DNA from: Punica granatum
Lineage: Eukaryota; Streptophyta; Magnoliopsida; Myrtales; Lythraceae
Reading direction: 5' to 3'
NCBI RefSeq assembly: GCF_007655135.1
Contig: NW_022204356.1
Span: 1-64,000 of the forward strand
Length of the DNA stretch: 64,000 bases
The notes under the pieces were generated by a model. It worked only from the letters and a program-made list of their open reading frames with translations, had not been told where the DNA came from and made no database searches. A program made the position numbers and the translations under genes. Below, in pieces: positions 23,408-38,400 of the stretch. Within the stretch, counting starts at the first letter, position 1; each line of letters starts with the position of its first letter.

Positions 23408-26400
23408 ACGGAAGATCAAAGGAAGGGACTCGGCCCTGGGGGGATCTAACGACGGGACTCGGCCCTACGGAAGATCAAAGGAAGGGACTCGGCCCTGGGG
23501 GGATCTAACGACGGGACTCGGCCCTACGGAAGATCAAAGGAAGGGACTCGGCCCTGGGGGGATCTAACGACGGGACTCGGCCCTACGGAAGATCAAAGGA
23601 AGGGACTCGGCCCTGGGGGGATCTAACGACGGGACTCGGCCCTACGGAAGATCAAAGGAAGGGACTCGGCCCTGGGGGGATCTAACGACGGGACTCGGCC
23701 CTACGGAAGATCAAAGGAAGGGACTCGGCCCTGGGGGGATCTAACGACGGGACTCGGCCCTACGGAAGATCAAAGGAAGGGACTCGGCCCTGGGGGGATC
23801 TAACGACGGGACTCGGCCCTACGGAAGATCAAAGGAAGGGACTCGGCCCTGGGGGGATCTAACGACGGGACTCGGCCCTACGGAAGATCAAAGGAAGGGA
23901 CTCGGCCCTGGGGGGATCTAACGACGGGACTCGGCCCTACGGAAGATCAAAGGAAGGGACTCGGCCCTGGGGGGATCTAACGACGGGACTCGGCCCTACG
24001 GAAGATCAAAGGAAGGGACTCGGCCCTGGGGGGATCTAACGACGGGACTCGGCCCTACGGAAGATCAAAGGAAGGGACTCGGCCCTGGGGGGATCTAACG
24101 ACGGGACTCGGCCCTACGGAAGATCAAAGGAAGGGACTCGGCCCTGGGGGGATCTAACGACGGGACTCGGCCCTACGGAAGATCAAAGGAAGGGACTCGG
24201 CCCTGGGGGGATCTAACGACGGGACTCGGCCCTACGGAAGATCAAAGGAAGGGACTCGGCCCTGGGGGGATCTAACGACGGGACTCGGCCCTACGGAAGA
24301 TCAAAGGAAGGGACTCGGCCCTGGGGGGATCTAACGACGGGACTCGGCCCTACGGAAGATCAAAGGAAGGGACTCGGCCCTGGGGGGATCTAACGACGGG
24401 ACTCGGCCCTACGGAAGATCAAAGGAAGGGACTCGGCCCTGGGGGGATCTAACGACGGGACTCGGCCCTACGGAAGATCAAAGGAAGGGACTCGGCCCTG
24501 GGGGGATCTAACGACGGGACTCGGCCCTACGGAAGATCAAAGGAAGGGACTCGGCCCTGGGGGGATCTAACGACGGGACTCGGCCCTACGGAAGATCAAA
24601 GGAAGGGACTCGGCCCTGGGGGGATCTAACGACGGGACTCGGCCCTACGGAAGATCAAAGGAAGGGACTCGGCCCTGGGGGGATCTAACGACGGGACTCG
24701 GCCCTACGGAAGATCAAAGGAAGGGACTCGGCCCTGGGGGGATCTAACGACGGGACTCGGCCCTACGGAAGATCAAAGGAAGGGACTCGGCCCTGGGGGG
24801 ATCTAACGACGGGACTCGGCCCTACGGAAGATCAAAGGAAGGGACTCGGCCCTGGGGGGATCTAACGACGGGACTCGGCCCTACGGAAGATCAAAGGAAG
24901 GGACTCGGCCCTGGGGGGATCTAACGACGGGACTCGGCCCTACGGAAGATCAAAGGAAGGGACTCGGCCCTGGGGGGATCTAACGACGGGACTCGGCCCT
25001 ACGGAAGATCAAAGGAAGGGACTCGGCCCTGGGGGGATCTAACGACGGGACTCGGCCCTACGGAAGATCAAAGGAAGGGACTCGGCCCTGGGGGGATCTA
25101 ACGACGGGACTCGGCCCTACGGAAGATCAAAGGAAGGGACTCGGCCCTGGGGGGATCTAACGACGGGACTCGGCCCTACGGAAGATCAAAGGAAGGGACT
25201 CGGCCCTGGGGGGATCTAACGACGGGACTCGGCCCTACGGAAGATCAAAGGAAGGGACTCGGCCCTGGGGGGATCTAACGACGGGACTCGGCCCTACGGA
25301 AGATCAAAGGAAGGGACTCGGCCCTGGGGGGATCTAACGACGGGACTCGGCCCTACGGAAGATCAAAGGAAGGGACTCGGCCCTGGGGGGATCTAACGAC
25401 GGGACTCGGCCCTACGGAAGATCAAAGGAAGGGACTCGGCCCTGGGGGGATCTAACGACGGGACTCGGCCCTACGGAAGATCAAAGGAAGGGACTCGGCC
25501 CTGGGGGGATCTAACGACGGGACTCGGCCCTACGGAAGATCAAAGGAAGGGACTCGGCCCTGGGGGGATCTAACGACGGGACTCGGCCCTACGGAAGATC
25601 AAAGGAAGGGACTCGGCCCTGGGGGGATCTAACGACGGGACTCGGCCCTACGGAAGATCAAAGGAAGGGACTCGGCCCTGGGGGGATCTAACGACGGGAC
25701 TCGGCCCTACGGAAGATCAAAGGAAGGGACTCGGCCCTGGGGGGATCTAACGACGGGACTCGGCCCTACGGAAGATCAAAGGAAGGGACTCGGCCCTGGG
25801 GGGATCTAACGACGGGACTCGGCCCTACGGAAGATCAAAGGAAGGGACTCGGCCCTGGGGGGATCTAACGACGGGACTCGGCCCTACGGAAGATCAAAGG
25901 AAGGGACTCGGCCCTGGGGGGATCTAACGACGGGACTCGGCCCTACGGAAGATCAAAGGAAGGGACTCGGCCCTGGGGGGATCTAACGACGGGACTCGGC
26001 CCTACGGAAGATCAAAGGAAGGGACTCGGCCCTGGGGGGATCTAACGACGGGACTCGGCCCTACGGAAGATCAAAGGAAGGGACTCGGCCCTGGGGGGAT
26101 CTAACGACGGGACTCGGCCCTACGGAAGATCAAAGGAAGGGACTCGGCCCTGGGGGGATCTAACGACGGGACTCGGCCCTACGGAAGATCAAAGGAAGGG
26201 ACTCGGCCCTGGGGGGATCTAACGACGGGACTCGGCCCTACGGAAGATCAAAGGAAGGGACTCGGCCCTGGGGGGATCTAACGACGGGACTCGGCCCTAC
26301 GGAAGATCAAAGGAAGGGACTCGGCCCTGGGGGGATCTAACGACGGGACTCGGCCCTACGGAAGATCAAAGGAAGGGACTCGGCCCTGGGGGGATCTAAC

Positions 26401-29400
26401 GACGGGACTCGGCCCTACGGAAGATCAAAGGAAGGGACTCGGCCCTGGGGGGATCTAACGACGGGACTCGGCCCTACGGAAGATCAAAGGAAGGGACTCG
26501 GCCCTGGGGGGATCTAACGACGGGACTCGGCCCTACGGAAGATCAAAGGAAGGGACTCGGCCCTGGGGGGATCTAACGACGGGACTCGGCCCTACGGAAG
26601 ATCAAAGGAAGGGACTCGGCCCTGGGGGGATCTAACGACGGGACTCGGCCCTACGGAAGATCAAAGGAAGGGACTCGGCCCTGGGGGGATCTAACGACGG
26701 GACTCGGCCCTACGGAAGATCAAAGGAAGGGACTCGGCCCTGGGGGGATCTAACGACGGGACTCGGCCCTACGGAAGATCAAAGGAAGGGACTCGGCCCT
26801 GGGGGGATCTAACGACGGGACTCGGCCCTACGGAAGATCAAAGGAAGGGACTCGGCCCTGGGGGGATCTAACGACGGGACTCGGCCCTACGGAAGATCAA
26901 AGGAAGGGACTCGGCCCTGGGGGGATCTAACGACGGGACTCGGCCCTACGGAAGATCAAAGGAAGGGACTCGGCCCTGGGGGGATCTAACGACGGGACTC
27001 GGCCCTACGGAAGATCAAAGGAAGGGACTCGGCCCTGGGGGGATCTAACGACGGGACTCGGCCCTACGGAAGATCAAAGGAAGGGACTCGGCCCTGGGGG
27101 GATCTAACGACGGGACTCGGCCCTACGGAAGATCAAAGGAAGGGACTCGGCCCTGGGGGGATCTAACGACGGGACTCGGCCCTACGGAAGATCAAAGGAA
27201 GGGACTCGGCCCTGGGGGGATCTAACGACGGGACTCGGCCCTACGGAAGATCAAAGGAAGGGACTCGGCCCTGGGGGGATCTAACGACGGGACTCGGCCC
27301 TACGGAAGATCAAAGGAAGGGACTCGGCCCTGGGGGGATCTAACGACGGGACTCGGCCCTACGGAAGATCAAAGGAAGGGACTCGGCCCTGGGGGGATCT
27401 AACGACGGGACTCGGCCCTACGGAAGATCAAAGGAAGGGACTCGGCCCTGGGGGGATCTAACGACGGGACTCGGCCCTACGGAAGATCAAAGGAAGGGAC
27501 TCGGCCCTGGGGGGATCTAACGACGGGACTCGGCCCTACGGAAGATCAAAGGAAGGGACTCGGCCCTGGGGGGATCTAACGACGGGACTCGGCCCTACGG
27601 AAGATCAAAGGAAGGGACTCGGCCCTGGGGGGATCTAACGACGGGACTCGGCCCTACGGAAGATCAAAGGAAGGGACTCGGCCCTGGGGGGATCTAACGA
27701 CGGGACTCGGCCCTACGGAAGATCAAAGGAAGGGACTCGGCCCTGGGGGGATCTAACGACGGGACTCGGCCCTACGGAAGATCAAAGGAAGGGACTCGGC
27801 CCTGGGGGGATCTAACGACGGGACTCGGCCCTACGGAAGATCAAAGGAAGGGACTCGGCCCTGGGGGGATCTAACGACGGGACTCGGCCCTACGGAAGAT
27901 CAAAGGAAGGGACTCGGCCCTGGGGGGATCTAACGACGGGACTCGGCCCTACGGAAGATCAAAGGAAGGGACTCGGCCCTGGGGGGATCTAACGACGGGA
28001 CTCGGCCCTACGGAAGATCAAAGGAAGGGACTCGGCCCTGGGGGGATCTAACGACGGGACTCGGCCCTACGGAAGATCAAAGGAAGGGACTCGGCCCTGG
28101 GGGGATCTAACGACGGGACTCGGCCCTACGGAAGATCAAAGGAAGGGACTCGGCCCTGGGGGGATCTAACGACGGGACTCGGCCCTACGGAAGATCAAAG
28201 GAAGGGACTCGGCCCTGGGGGGATCTAACGACGGGACTCGGCCCTACGGAAGATCAAAGGAAGGGACTCGGCCCTGGGGGGATCTAACGACGGGACTCGG
28301 CCCTACGGAAGATCAAAGGAAGGGACTCGGCCCTGGGGGGATCTAACGACGGGACTCGGCCCTACGGAAGATCAAAGGAAGGGACTCGGCCCTGGGGGGA
28401 TCTAACGACGGGACTCGGCCCTACGGAAGATCAAAGGAAGGGACTCGGCCCTGGGGGGATCTAACGACGGGACTCGGCCCTACGGAAGATCAAAGGAAGG
28501 GACTCGGCCCTGGGGGGATCTAACGACGGGACTCGGCCCTACGGAAGATCAAAGGAAGGGACTCGGCCCTGGGGGGATCTAACGACGGGACTCGGCCCTA
28601 CGGAAGATCAAAGGAAGGGACTCGGCCCTGGGGGGATCTAACGACGGGACTCGGCCCTACGGAAGATCAAAGGAAGGGACTCGGCCCTGGGGGGATCTAA
28701 CGACGGGACTCGGCCCTACGGAAGATCAAAGGAAGGGACTCGGCCCTGGGGGGATCTAACGACGGGACTCGGCCCTACGGAAGATCAAAGGAAGGGACTC
28801 GGCCCTGGGGGGATCTAACGACGGGACTCGGCCCTACGGAAGATCAAAGGAAGGGACTCGGCCCTGGGGGGATCTAACGACGGGACTCGGCCCTACGGAA
28901 GATCAAAGGAAGGGACTCGGCCCTGGGGGGATCTAACGACGGGACTCGGCCCTACGGAAGATCAAAGGAAGGGACTCGGCCCTGGGGGGATCTAACGACG
29001 GGACTCGGCCCTACGGAAGATCAAAGGAAGGGACTCGGCCCTGGGGGGATCTAACGACGGGACTCGGCCCTACGGAAGATCAAAGGAAGGGACTCGGCCC
29101 TGGGGGGATCTAACGACGGGACTCGGCCCTACGGAAGATCAAAGGAAGGGACTCGGCCCTGGGGGGATCTAACGACGGGACTCGGCCCTACGGAAGATCA
29201 AAGGAAGGGACTCGGCCCTGGGGGGATCTAACGACGGGACTCGGCCCTACGGAAGATCAAAGGAAGGGACTCGGCCCTGGGGGGATCTAACGACGGGACT
29301 CGGCCCTACGGAAGATCAAAGGAAGGGACTCGGCCCTGGGGGGATCTAACGACGGGACTCGGCCCTACGGAAGATCAAAGGAAGGGACTCGGCCCTGGGG

Positions 29401-32400
29401 GGATCTAACGACGGGACTCGGCCCTACGGAAGATCAAAGGAAGGGACTCGGCCCTGGGGGGATCTAACGACGGGACTCGGCCCTACGGAAGATCAAAGGA
29501 AGGGACTCGGCCCTGGGGGGATCTAACGACGGGACTCGGCCCTACGGAAGATCAAAGGAAGGGACTCGGCCCTGGGGGGATCTAACGACGGGACTCGGCC
29601 CTACGGAAGATCAAAGGAAGGGACTCGGCCCTGGGGGGATCTAACGACGGGACTCGGCCCTACGGAAGATCAAAGGAAGGGACTCGGCCCTGGGGGGATC
29701 TAACGACGGGACTCGGCCCTACGGAAGATCAAAGGAAGGGACTCGGCCCTGGGGGGATCTAACGACGGGACTCGGCCCTACGGAAGATCAAAGGAAGGGA
29801 CTCGGCCCTGGGGGGATCTAACGACGGGACTCGGCCCTACGGAAGATCAAAGGAAGGGACTCGGCCCTGGGGGGATCTAACGACGGGACTCGGCCCTACG
29901 GAAGATCAAAGGAAGGGACTCGGCCCTGGGGGGATCTAACGACGGGACTCGGCCCTACGGAAGATCAAAGGAAGGGACTCGGCCCTGGGGGGATCTAACG
30001 ACGGGACTCGGCCCTACGGAAGATCAAAGGAAGGGACTCGGCCCTGGGGGGATCTAACGACGGGACTCGGCCCTACGGAAGATCAAAGGAAGGGACTCGG
30101 CCCTGGGGGGATCTAACGACGGGACTCGGCCCTACGGAAGATCAAAGGAAGGGACTCGGCCCTGGGGGGATCTAACGACGGGACTCGGCCCTACGGAAGA
30201 TCAAAGGAAGGGACTCGGCCCTGGGGGGATCTAACGACGGGACTCGGCCCTACGGAAGATCAAAGGAAGGGACTCGGCCCTGGGGGGATCTAACGACGGG
30301 ACTCGGCCCTACGGAAGATCAAAGGAAGGGACTCGGCCCTGGGGGGATCTAACGACGGGACTCGGCCCTACGGAAGATCAAAGGAAGGGACTCGGCCCTG
30401 GGGGGATCTAACGACGGGACTCGGCCCTACGGAAGATCAAAGGAAGGGACTCGGCCCTGGGGGGATCTAACGACGGGACTCGGCCCTACGGAAGATCAAA
30501 GGAAGGGACTCGGCCCTGGGGGGATCTAACGACGGGACTCGGCCCTACGGAAGATCAAAGGAAGGGACTCGGCCCTGGGGGGATCTAACGACGGGACTCG
30601 GCCCTACGGAAGATCAAAGGAAGGGACTCGGCCCTGGGGGGATCTAACGACGGGACTCGGCCCTACGGAAGATCAAAGGAAGGGACTCGGCCCTGGGGGG
30701 ATCTAACGACGGGACTCGGCCCTACGGAAGATCAAAGGAAGGGACTCGGCCCTGGGGGGATCTAACGACGGGACTCGGCCCTACGGAAGATCAAAGGAAG
30801 GGACTCGGCCCTGGGGGGATCTAACGACGGGACTCGGCCCTACGGAAGATCAAAGGAAGGGACTCGGCCCTGGGGGGATCTAACGACGGGACTCGGCCCT
30901 ACGGAAGATCAAAGGAAGGGACTCGGCCCTGGGGGGATCTAACGACGGGACTCGGCCCTACGGAAGATCAAAGGAAGGGACTCGGCCCTGGGGGGATCTA
31001 ACGACGGGACTCGGCCCTACGGAAGATCAAAGGAAGGGACTCGGCCCTGGGGGGATCTAACGACGGGACTCGGCCCTACGGAAGATCAAAGGAAGGGACT
31101 CGGCCCTGGGGGGATCTAACGACGGGACTCGGCCCTACGGAAGATCAAAGGAAGGGACTCGGCCCTGGGGGGATCTAACGACGGGACTCGGCCCTACGGA
31201 AGATCAAAGGAAGGGACTCGGCCCTGGGGGGATCTAACGACGGGACTCGGCCCTACGGAAGATCAAAGGAAGGGACTCGGCCCTGGGGGGATCTAACGAC
31301 GGGACTCGGCCCTACGGAAGATCAAAGGAAGGGACTCGGCCCTGGGGGGATCTAACGACGGGACTCGGCCCTACGGAAGATCAAAGGAAGGGACTCGGCC
31401 CTGGGGGGATCTAACGACGGGACTCGGCCCTACGGAAGATCAAAGGAAGGGACTCGGCCCTGGGGGGATCTAACGACGGGACTCGGCCCTACGGAAGATC
31501 AAAGGAAGGGACTCGGCCCTGGGGGGATCTAACGACGGGACTCGGCCCTACGGAAGATCAAAGGAAGGGACTCGGCCCTGGGGGGATCTAACGACGGGAC
31601 TCGGCCCTACGGAAGATCAAAGGAAGGGACTCGGCCCTGGGGGGATCTAACGACGGGACTCGGCCCTACGGAAGATCAAAGGAAGGGACTCGGCCCTGGG
31701 GGGATCTAACGACGGGACTCGGCCCTACGGAAGATCAAAGGAAGGGACTCGGCCCTGGGGGGATCTAACGACGGGACTCGGCCCTACGGAAGATCAAAGG
31801 AAGGGACTCGGCCCTGGGGGGATCTAACGACGGGACTCGGCCCTACGGAAGATCAAAGGAAGGGACTCGGCCCTGGGGGGATCTAACGACGGGACTCGGC
31901 CCTACGGAAGATCAAAGGAAGGGACTCGGCCCTGGGGGGATCTAACGACGGGACTCGGCCCTACGGAAGATCAAAGGAAGGGACTCGGCCCTGGGGGGAT
32001 CTAACGACGGGACTCGGCCCTACGGAAGATCAAAGGAAGGGACTCGGCCCTGGGGGGATCTAACGACGGGACTCGGCCCTACGGAAGATCAAAGGAAGGG
32101 ACTCGGCCCTGGGGGGATCTAACGACGGGACTCGGCCCTACGGAAGATCAAAGGAAGGGACTCGGCCCTGGGGGGATCTAACGACGGGACTCGGCCCTAC
32201 GGAAGATCAAAGGAAGGGACTCGGCCCTGGGGGGATCTAACGACGGGACTCGGCCCTACGGAAGATCAAAGGAAGGGACTCGGCCCTGGGGGGATCTAAC
32301 GACGGGACTCGGCCCTACGGAAGATCAAAGGAAGGGACTCGGCCCTGGGGGGATCTAACGACGGGACTCGGCCCTACGGAAGATCAAAGGAAGGGACTCG

Positions 32401-35400
32401 GCCCTGGGGGGATCTAACGACGGGACTCGGCCCTACGGAAGATCAAAGGAAGGGACTCGGCCCTGGGGGGATCTAACGACGGGACTCGGCCCTACGGAAG
32501 ATCAAAGGAAGGGACTCGGCCCTGGGGGGATCTAACGACGGGACTCGGCCCTACGGAAGATCAAAGGAAGGGACTCGGCCCTGGGGGGATCTAACGACGG
32601 GACTCGGCCCTACGGAAGATCAAAGGAAGGGACTCGGCCCTGGGGGGATCTAACGACGGGACTCGGCCCTACGGAAGATCAAAGGAAGGGACTCGGCCCT
32701 GGGGGGATCTAACGACGGGACTCGGCCCTACGGAAGATCAAAGGAAGGGACTCGGCCCTGGGGGGATCTAACGACGGGACTCGGCCCTACGGAAGATCAA
32801 AGGAAGGGACTCGGCCCTGGGGGGATCTAACGACGGGACTCGGCCCTACGGAAGATCAAAGGAAGGGACTCGGCCCTGGGGGGATCTAACGACGGGACTC
32901 GGCCCTACGGAAGATCAAAGGAAGGGACTCGGCCCTGGGGGGATCTAACGACGGGACTCGGCCCTACGGAAGATCAAAGGAAGGGACTCGGCCCTGGGGG
33001 GATCTAACGACGGGACTCGGCCCTACGGAAGATCAAAGGAAGGGACTCGGCCCTGGGGGGATCTAACGACGGGACTCGGCCCTACGGAAGATCAAAGGAA
33101 GGGACTCGGCCCTGGGGGGATCTAACGACGGGACTCGGCCCTACGGAAGATCAAAGGAAGGGACTCGGCCCTGGGGGGATCTAACGACGGGACTCGGCCC
33201 TACGGAAGATCAAAGGAAGGGACTCGGCCCTGGGGGGATCTAACGACGGGACTCGGCCCTACGGAAGATCAAAGGAAGGGACTCGGCCCTGGGGGGATCT
33301 AACGACGGGACTCGGCCCTACGGAAGATCAAAGGAAGGGACTCGGCCCTGGGGGGATCTAACGACGGGACTCGGCCCTACGGAAGATCAAAGGAAGGGAC
33401 TCGGCCCTGGGGGGATCTAACGACGGGACTCGGCCCTACGGAAGATCAAAGGAAGGGACTCGGCCCTGGGGGGATCTAACGACGGGACTCGGCCCTACGG
33501 AAGATCAAAGGAAGGGACTCGGCCCTGGGGGGATCTAACGACGGGACTCGGCCCTACGGAAGATCAAAGGAAGGGACTCGGCCCTGGGGGGATCTAACGA
33601 CGGGACTCGGCCCTACGGAAGATCAAAGGAAGGGACTCGGCCCTGGGGGGATCTAACGACGGGACTCGGCCCTACGGAAGATCAAAGGAAGGGACTCGGC
33701 CCTGGGGGGATCTAACGACGGGACTCGGCCCTACGGAAGATCAAAGGAAGGGACTCGGCCCTGGGGGGATCTAACGACGGGACTCGGCCCTACGGAAGAT
33801 CAAAGGAAGGGACTCGGCCCTGGGGGGATCTAACGACGGGACTCGGCCCTACGGAAGATCAAAGGAAGGGACTCGGCCCTGGGGGGATCTAACGACGGGA
33901 CTCGGCCCTACGGAAGATCAAAGGAAGGGACTCGGCCCTGGGGGGATCTAACGACGGGACTCGGCCCTACGGAAGATCAAAGGAAGGGACTCGGCCCTGG
34001 GGGGATCTAACGACGGGACTCGGCCCTACGGAAGATCAAAGGAAGGGACTCGGCCCTGGGGGGATCTAACGACGGGACTCGGCCCTACGGAAGATCAAAG
34101 GAAGGGACTCGGCCCTGGGGGGATCTAACGACGGGACTCGGCCCTACGGAAGATCAAAGGAAGGGACTCGGCCCTGGGGGGATCTAACGACGGGACTCGG
34201 CCCTACGGAAGATCAAAGGAAGGGACTCGGCCCTGGGGGGATCTAACGACGGGACTCGGCCCTACGGAAGATCAAAGGAAGGGACTCGGCCCTGGGGGGA
34301 TCTAACGACGGGACTCGGCCCTACGGAAGATCAAAGGAAGGGACTCGGCCCTGGGGGGATCTAACGACGGGACTCGGCCCTACGGAAGATCAAAGGAAGG
34401 GACTCGGCCCTGGGGGGATCTAACGACGGGACTCGGCCCTACGGAAGATCAAAGGAAGGGACTCGGCCCTGGGGGGATCTAACGACGGGACTCGGCCCTA
34501 CGGAAGATCAAAGGAAGGGACTCGGCCCTGGGGGGATCTAACGACGGGACTCGGCCCTACGGAAGATCAAAGGAAGGGACTCGGCCCTGGGGGGATCTAA
34601 CGACGGGACTCGGCCCTACGGAAGATCAAAGGAAGGGACTCGGCCCTGGGGGGATCTAACGACGGGACTCGGCCCTACGGAAGATCAAAGGAAGGGACTC
34701 GGCCCTGGGGGGATCTAACGACGGGACTCGGCCCTACGGAAGATCAAAGGAAGGGACTCGGCCCTGGGGGGATCTAACGACGGGACTCGGCCCTACGGAA
34801 GATCAAAGGAAGGGACTCGGCCCTGGGGGGATCTAACGACGGGACTCGGCCCTACGGAAGATCAAAGGAAGGGACTCGGCCCTGGGGGGATCTAACGACG
34901 GGACTCGGCCCTACGGAAGATCAAAGGAAGGGACTCGGCCCTGGGGGGATCTAACGACGGGACTCGGCCCTACGGAAGATCAAAGGAAGGGACTCGGCCC
35001 TGGGGGGATCTAACGACGGGACTCGGCCCTACGGAAGATCAAAGGAAGGGACTCGGCCCTGGGGGGATCTAACGACGGGACTCGGCCCTACGGAAGATCA
35101 AAGGAAGGGACTCGGCCCTGGGGGGATCTAACGACGGGACTCGGCCCTACGGAAGATCAAAGGAAGGGACTCGGCCCTGGGGGGATCTAACGACGGGACT
35201 CGGCCCTACGGAAGATCAAAGGAAGGGACTCGGCCCTGGGGGGATCTAACGACGGGACTCGGCCCTACGGAAGATCAAAGGAAGGGACTCGGCCCTGGGG
35301 GGATCTAACGACGGGACTCGGCCCTACGGAAGATCAAAGGAAGGGACTCGGCCCTGGGGGGATCTAACGACGGGACTCGGCCCTACGGAAGATCAAAGGA

Positions 35401-38400
35401 AGGGACTCGGCCCTGGGGGGATCTAACGACGGGACTCGGCCCTACGGAAGATCAAAGGAAGGGACTCGGCCCTGGGGGGATCTAACGACGGGACTCGGCC
35501 CTACGGAAGATCAAAGGAAGGGACTCGGCCCTGGGGGGATCTAACGACGGGACTCGGCCCTACGGAAGATCAAAGGAAGGGACTCGGCCCTGGGGGGATC
35601 TAACGACGGGACTCGGCCCTACGGAAGATCAAAGGAAGGGACTCGGCCCTGGGGGGATCTAACGACGGGACTCGGCCCTACGGAAGATCAAAGGAAGGGA
35701 CTCGGCCCTGGGGGGATCTAACGACGGGACTCGGCCCTACGGAAGATCAAAGGAAGGGACTCGGCCCTGGGGGGATCTAACGACGGGACTCGGCCCTACG
35801 GAAGATCAAAGGAAGGGACTCGGCCCTGGGGGGATCTAACGACGGGACTCGGCCCTACGGAAGATCAAAGGAAGGGACTCGGCCCTGGGGGGATCTAACG
35901 ACGGGACTCGGCCCTACGGAAGATCAAAGGAAGGGACTCGGCCCTGGGGGGATCTAACGACGGGACTCGGCCCTACGGAAGATCAAAGGAAGGGACTCGG
36001 CCCTGGGGGGATCTAACGACGGGACTCGGCCCTACGGAAGATCAAAGGAAGGGACTCGGCCCTGGGGGGATCTAACGACGGGACTCGGCCCTACGGAAGA
36101 TCAAAGGAAGGGACTCGGCCCTGGGGGGATCTAACGACGGGACTCGGCCCTACGGAAGATCAAAGGAAGGGACTCGGCCCTGGGGGGATCTAACGACGGG
36201 ACTCGGCCCTACGGAAGATCAAAGGAAGGGACTCGGCCCTGGGGGGATCTAACGACGGGACTCGGCCCTACGGAAGATCAAAGGAAGGGACTCGGCCCTG
36301 GGGGGATCTAACGACGGGACTCGGCCCTACGGAAGATCAAAGGAAGGGACTCGGCCCTGGGGGGATCTAACGACGGGACTCGGCCCTACGGAAGATCAAA
36401 GGAAGGGACTCGGCCCTGGGGGGATCTAACGACGGGACTCGGCCCTACGGAAGATCAAAGGAAGGGACTCGGCCCTGGGGGGATCTAACGACGGGACTCG
36501 GCCCTACGGAAGATCAAAGGAAGGGACTCGGCCCTGGGGGGATCTAACGACGGGACTCGGCCCTACGGAAGATCAAAGGAAGGGACTCGGCCCTGGGGGG
36601 ATCTAACGACGGGACTCGGCCCTACGGAAGATCAAAGGAAGGGACTCGGCCCTGGGGGGATCTAACGACGGGACTCGGCCCTACGGAAGATCAAAGGAAG
36701 GGACTCGGCCCTGGGGGGATCTAACGACGGGACTCGGCCCTACGGAAGATCAAAGGAAGGGACTCGGCCCTGGGGGGATCTAACGACGGGACTCGGCCCT
36801 ACGGAAGATCAAAGGAAGGGACTCGGCCCTGGGGGGATCTAACGACGGGACTCGGCCCTACGGAAGATCAAAGGAAGGGACTCGGCCCTGGGGGGATCTA
36901 ACGACGGGACTCGGCCCTACGGAAGATCAAAGGAAGGGACTCGGCCCTGGGGGGATCTAACGACGGGACTCGGCCCTACGGAAGATCAAAGGAAGGGACT
37001 CGGCCCTGGGGGGATCTAACGACGGGACTCGGCCCTACGGAAGATCAAAGGAAGGGACTCGGCCCTGGGGGGATCTAACGACGGGACTCGGCCCTACGGA
37101 AGATCAAAGGAAGGGACTCGGCCCTGGGGGGATCTAACGACGGGACTCGGCCCTACGGAAGATCAAAGGAAGGGACTCGGCCCTGGGGGGATCTAACGAC
37201 GGGACTCGGCCCTACGGAAGATCAAAGGAAGGGACTCGGCCCTGGGGGGATCTAACGACGGGACTCGGCCCTACGGAAGATCAAAGGAAGGGACTCGGCC
37301 CTGGGGGGATCTAACGACGGGACTCGGCCCTACGGAAGATCAAAGGAAGGGACTCGGCCCTGGGGGGATCTAACGACGGGACTCGGCCCTACGGAAGATC
37401 AAAGGAAGGGACTCGGCCCTGGGGGGATCTAACGACGGGACTCGGCCCTACGGAAGATCAAAGGAAGGGACTCGGCCCTGGGGGGATCTAACGACGGGAC
37501 TCGGCCCTACGGAAGATCAAAGGAAGGGACTCGGCCCTGGGGGGATCTAACGACGGGACTCGGCCCTACGGAAGATCAAAGGAAGGGACTCGGCCCTGGG
37601 GGGATCTAACGACGGGACTCGGCCCTACGGAAGATCAAAGGAAGGGACTCGGCCCTGGGGGGATCTAACGACGGGACTCGGCCCTACGGAAGATCAAAGG
37701 AAGGGACTCGGCCCTGGGGGGATCTAACGACGGGACTCGGCCCTACGGAAGATCAAAGGAAGGGACTCGGCCCTGGGGGGATCTAACGACGGGACTCGGC
37801 CCTACGGAAGATCAAAGGAAGGGACTCGGCCCTGGGGGGATCTAACGACGGGACTCGGCCCTACGGAAGATCAAAGGAAGGGACTCGGCCCTGGGGGGAT
37901 CTAACGACGGGACTCGGCCCTACGGAAGATCAAAGGAAGGGACTCGGCCCTGGGGGGATCTAACGACGGGACTCGGCCCTACGGAAGATCAAAGGAAGGG
38001 ACTCGGCCCTGGGGGGATCTAACGACGGGACTCGGCCCTACGGAAGATCAAAGGAAGGGACTCGGCCCTGGGGGGATCTAACGACGGGACTCGGCCCTAC
38101 GGAAGATCAAAGGAAGGGACTCGGCCCTGGGGGGATCTAACGACGGGACTCGGCCCTACGGAAGATCAAAGGAAGGGACTCGGCCCTGGGGGGATCTAAC
38201 GACGGGACTCGGCCCTACGGAAGATCAAAGGAAGGGACTCGGCCCTGGGGGGATCTAACGACGGGACTCGGCCCTACGGAAGATCAAAGGAAGGGACTCG
38301 GCCCTGGGGGGATCTAACGACGGGACTCGGCCCTACGGAAGATCAAAGGAAGGGACTCGGCCCTGGGGGGATCTAACGACGGGACTCGGCCCTACGGAAG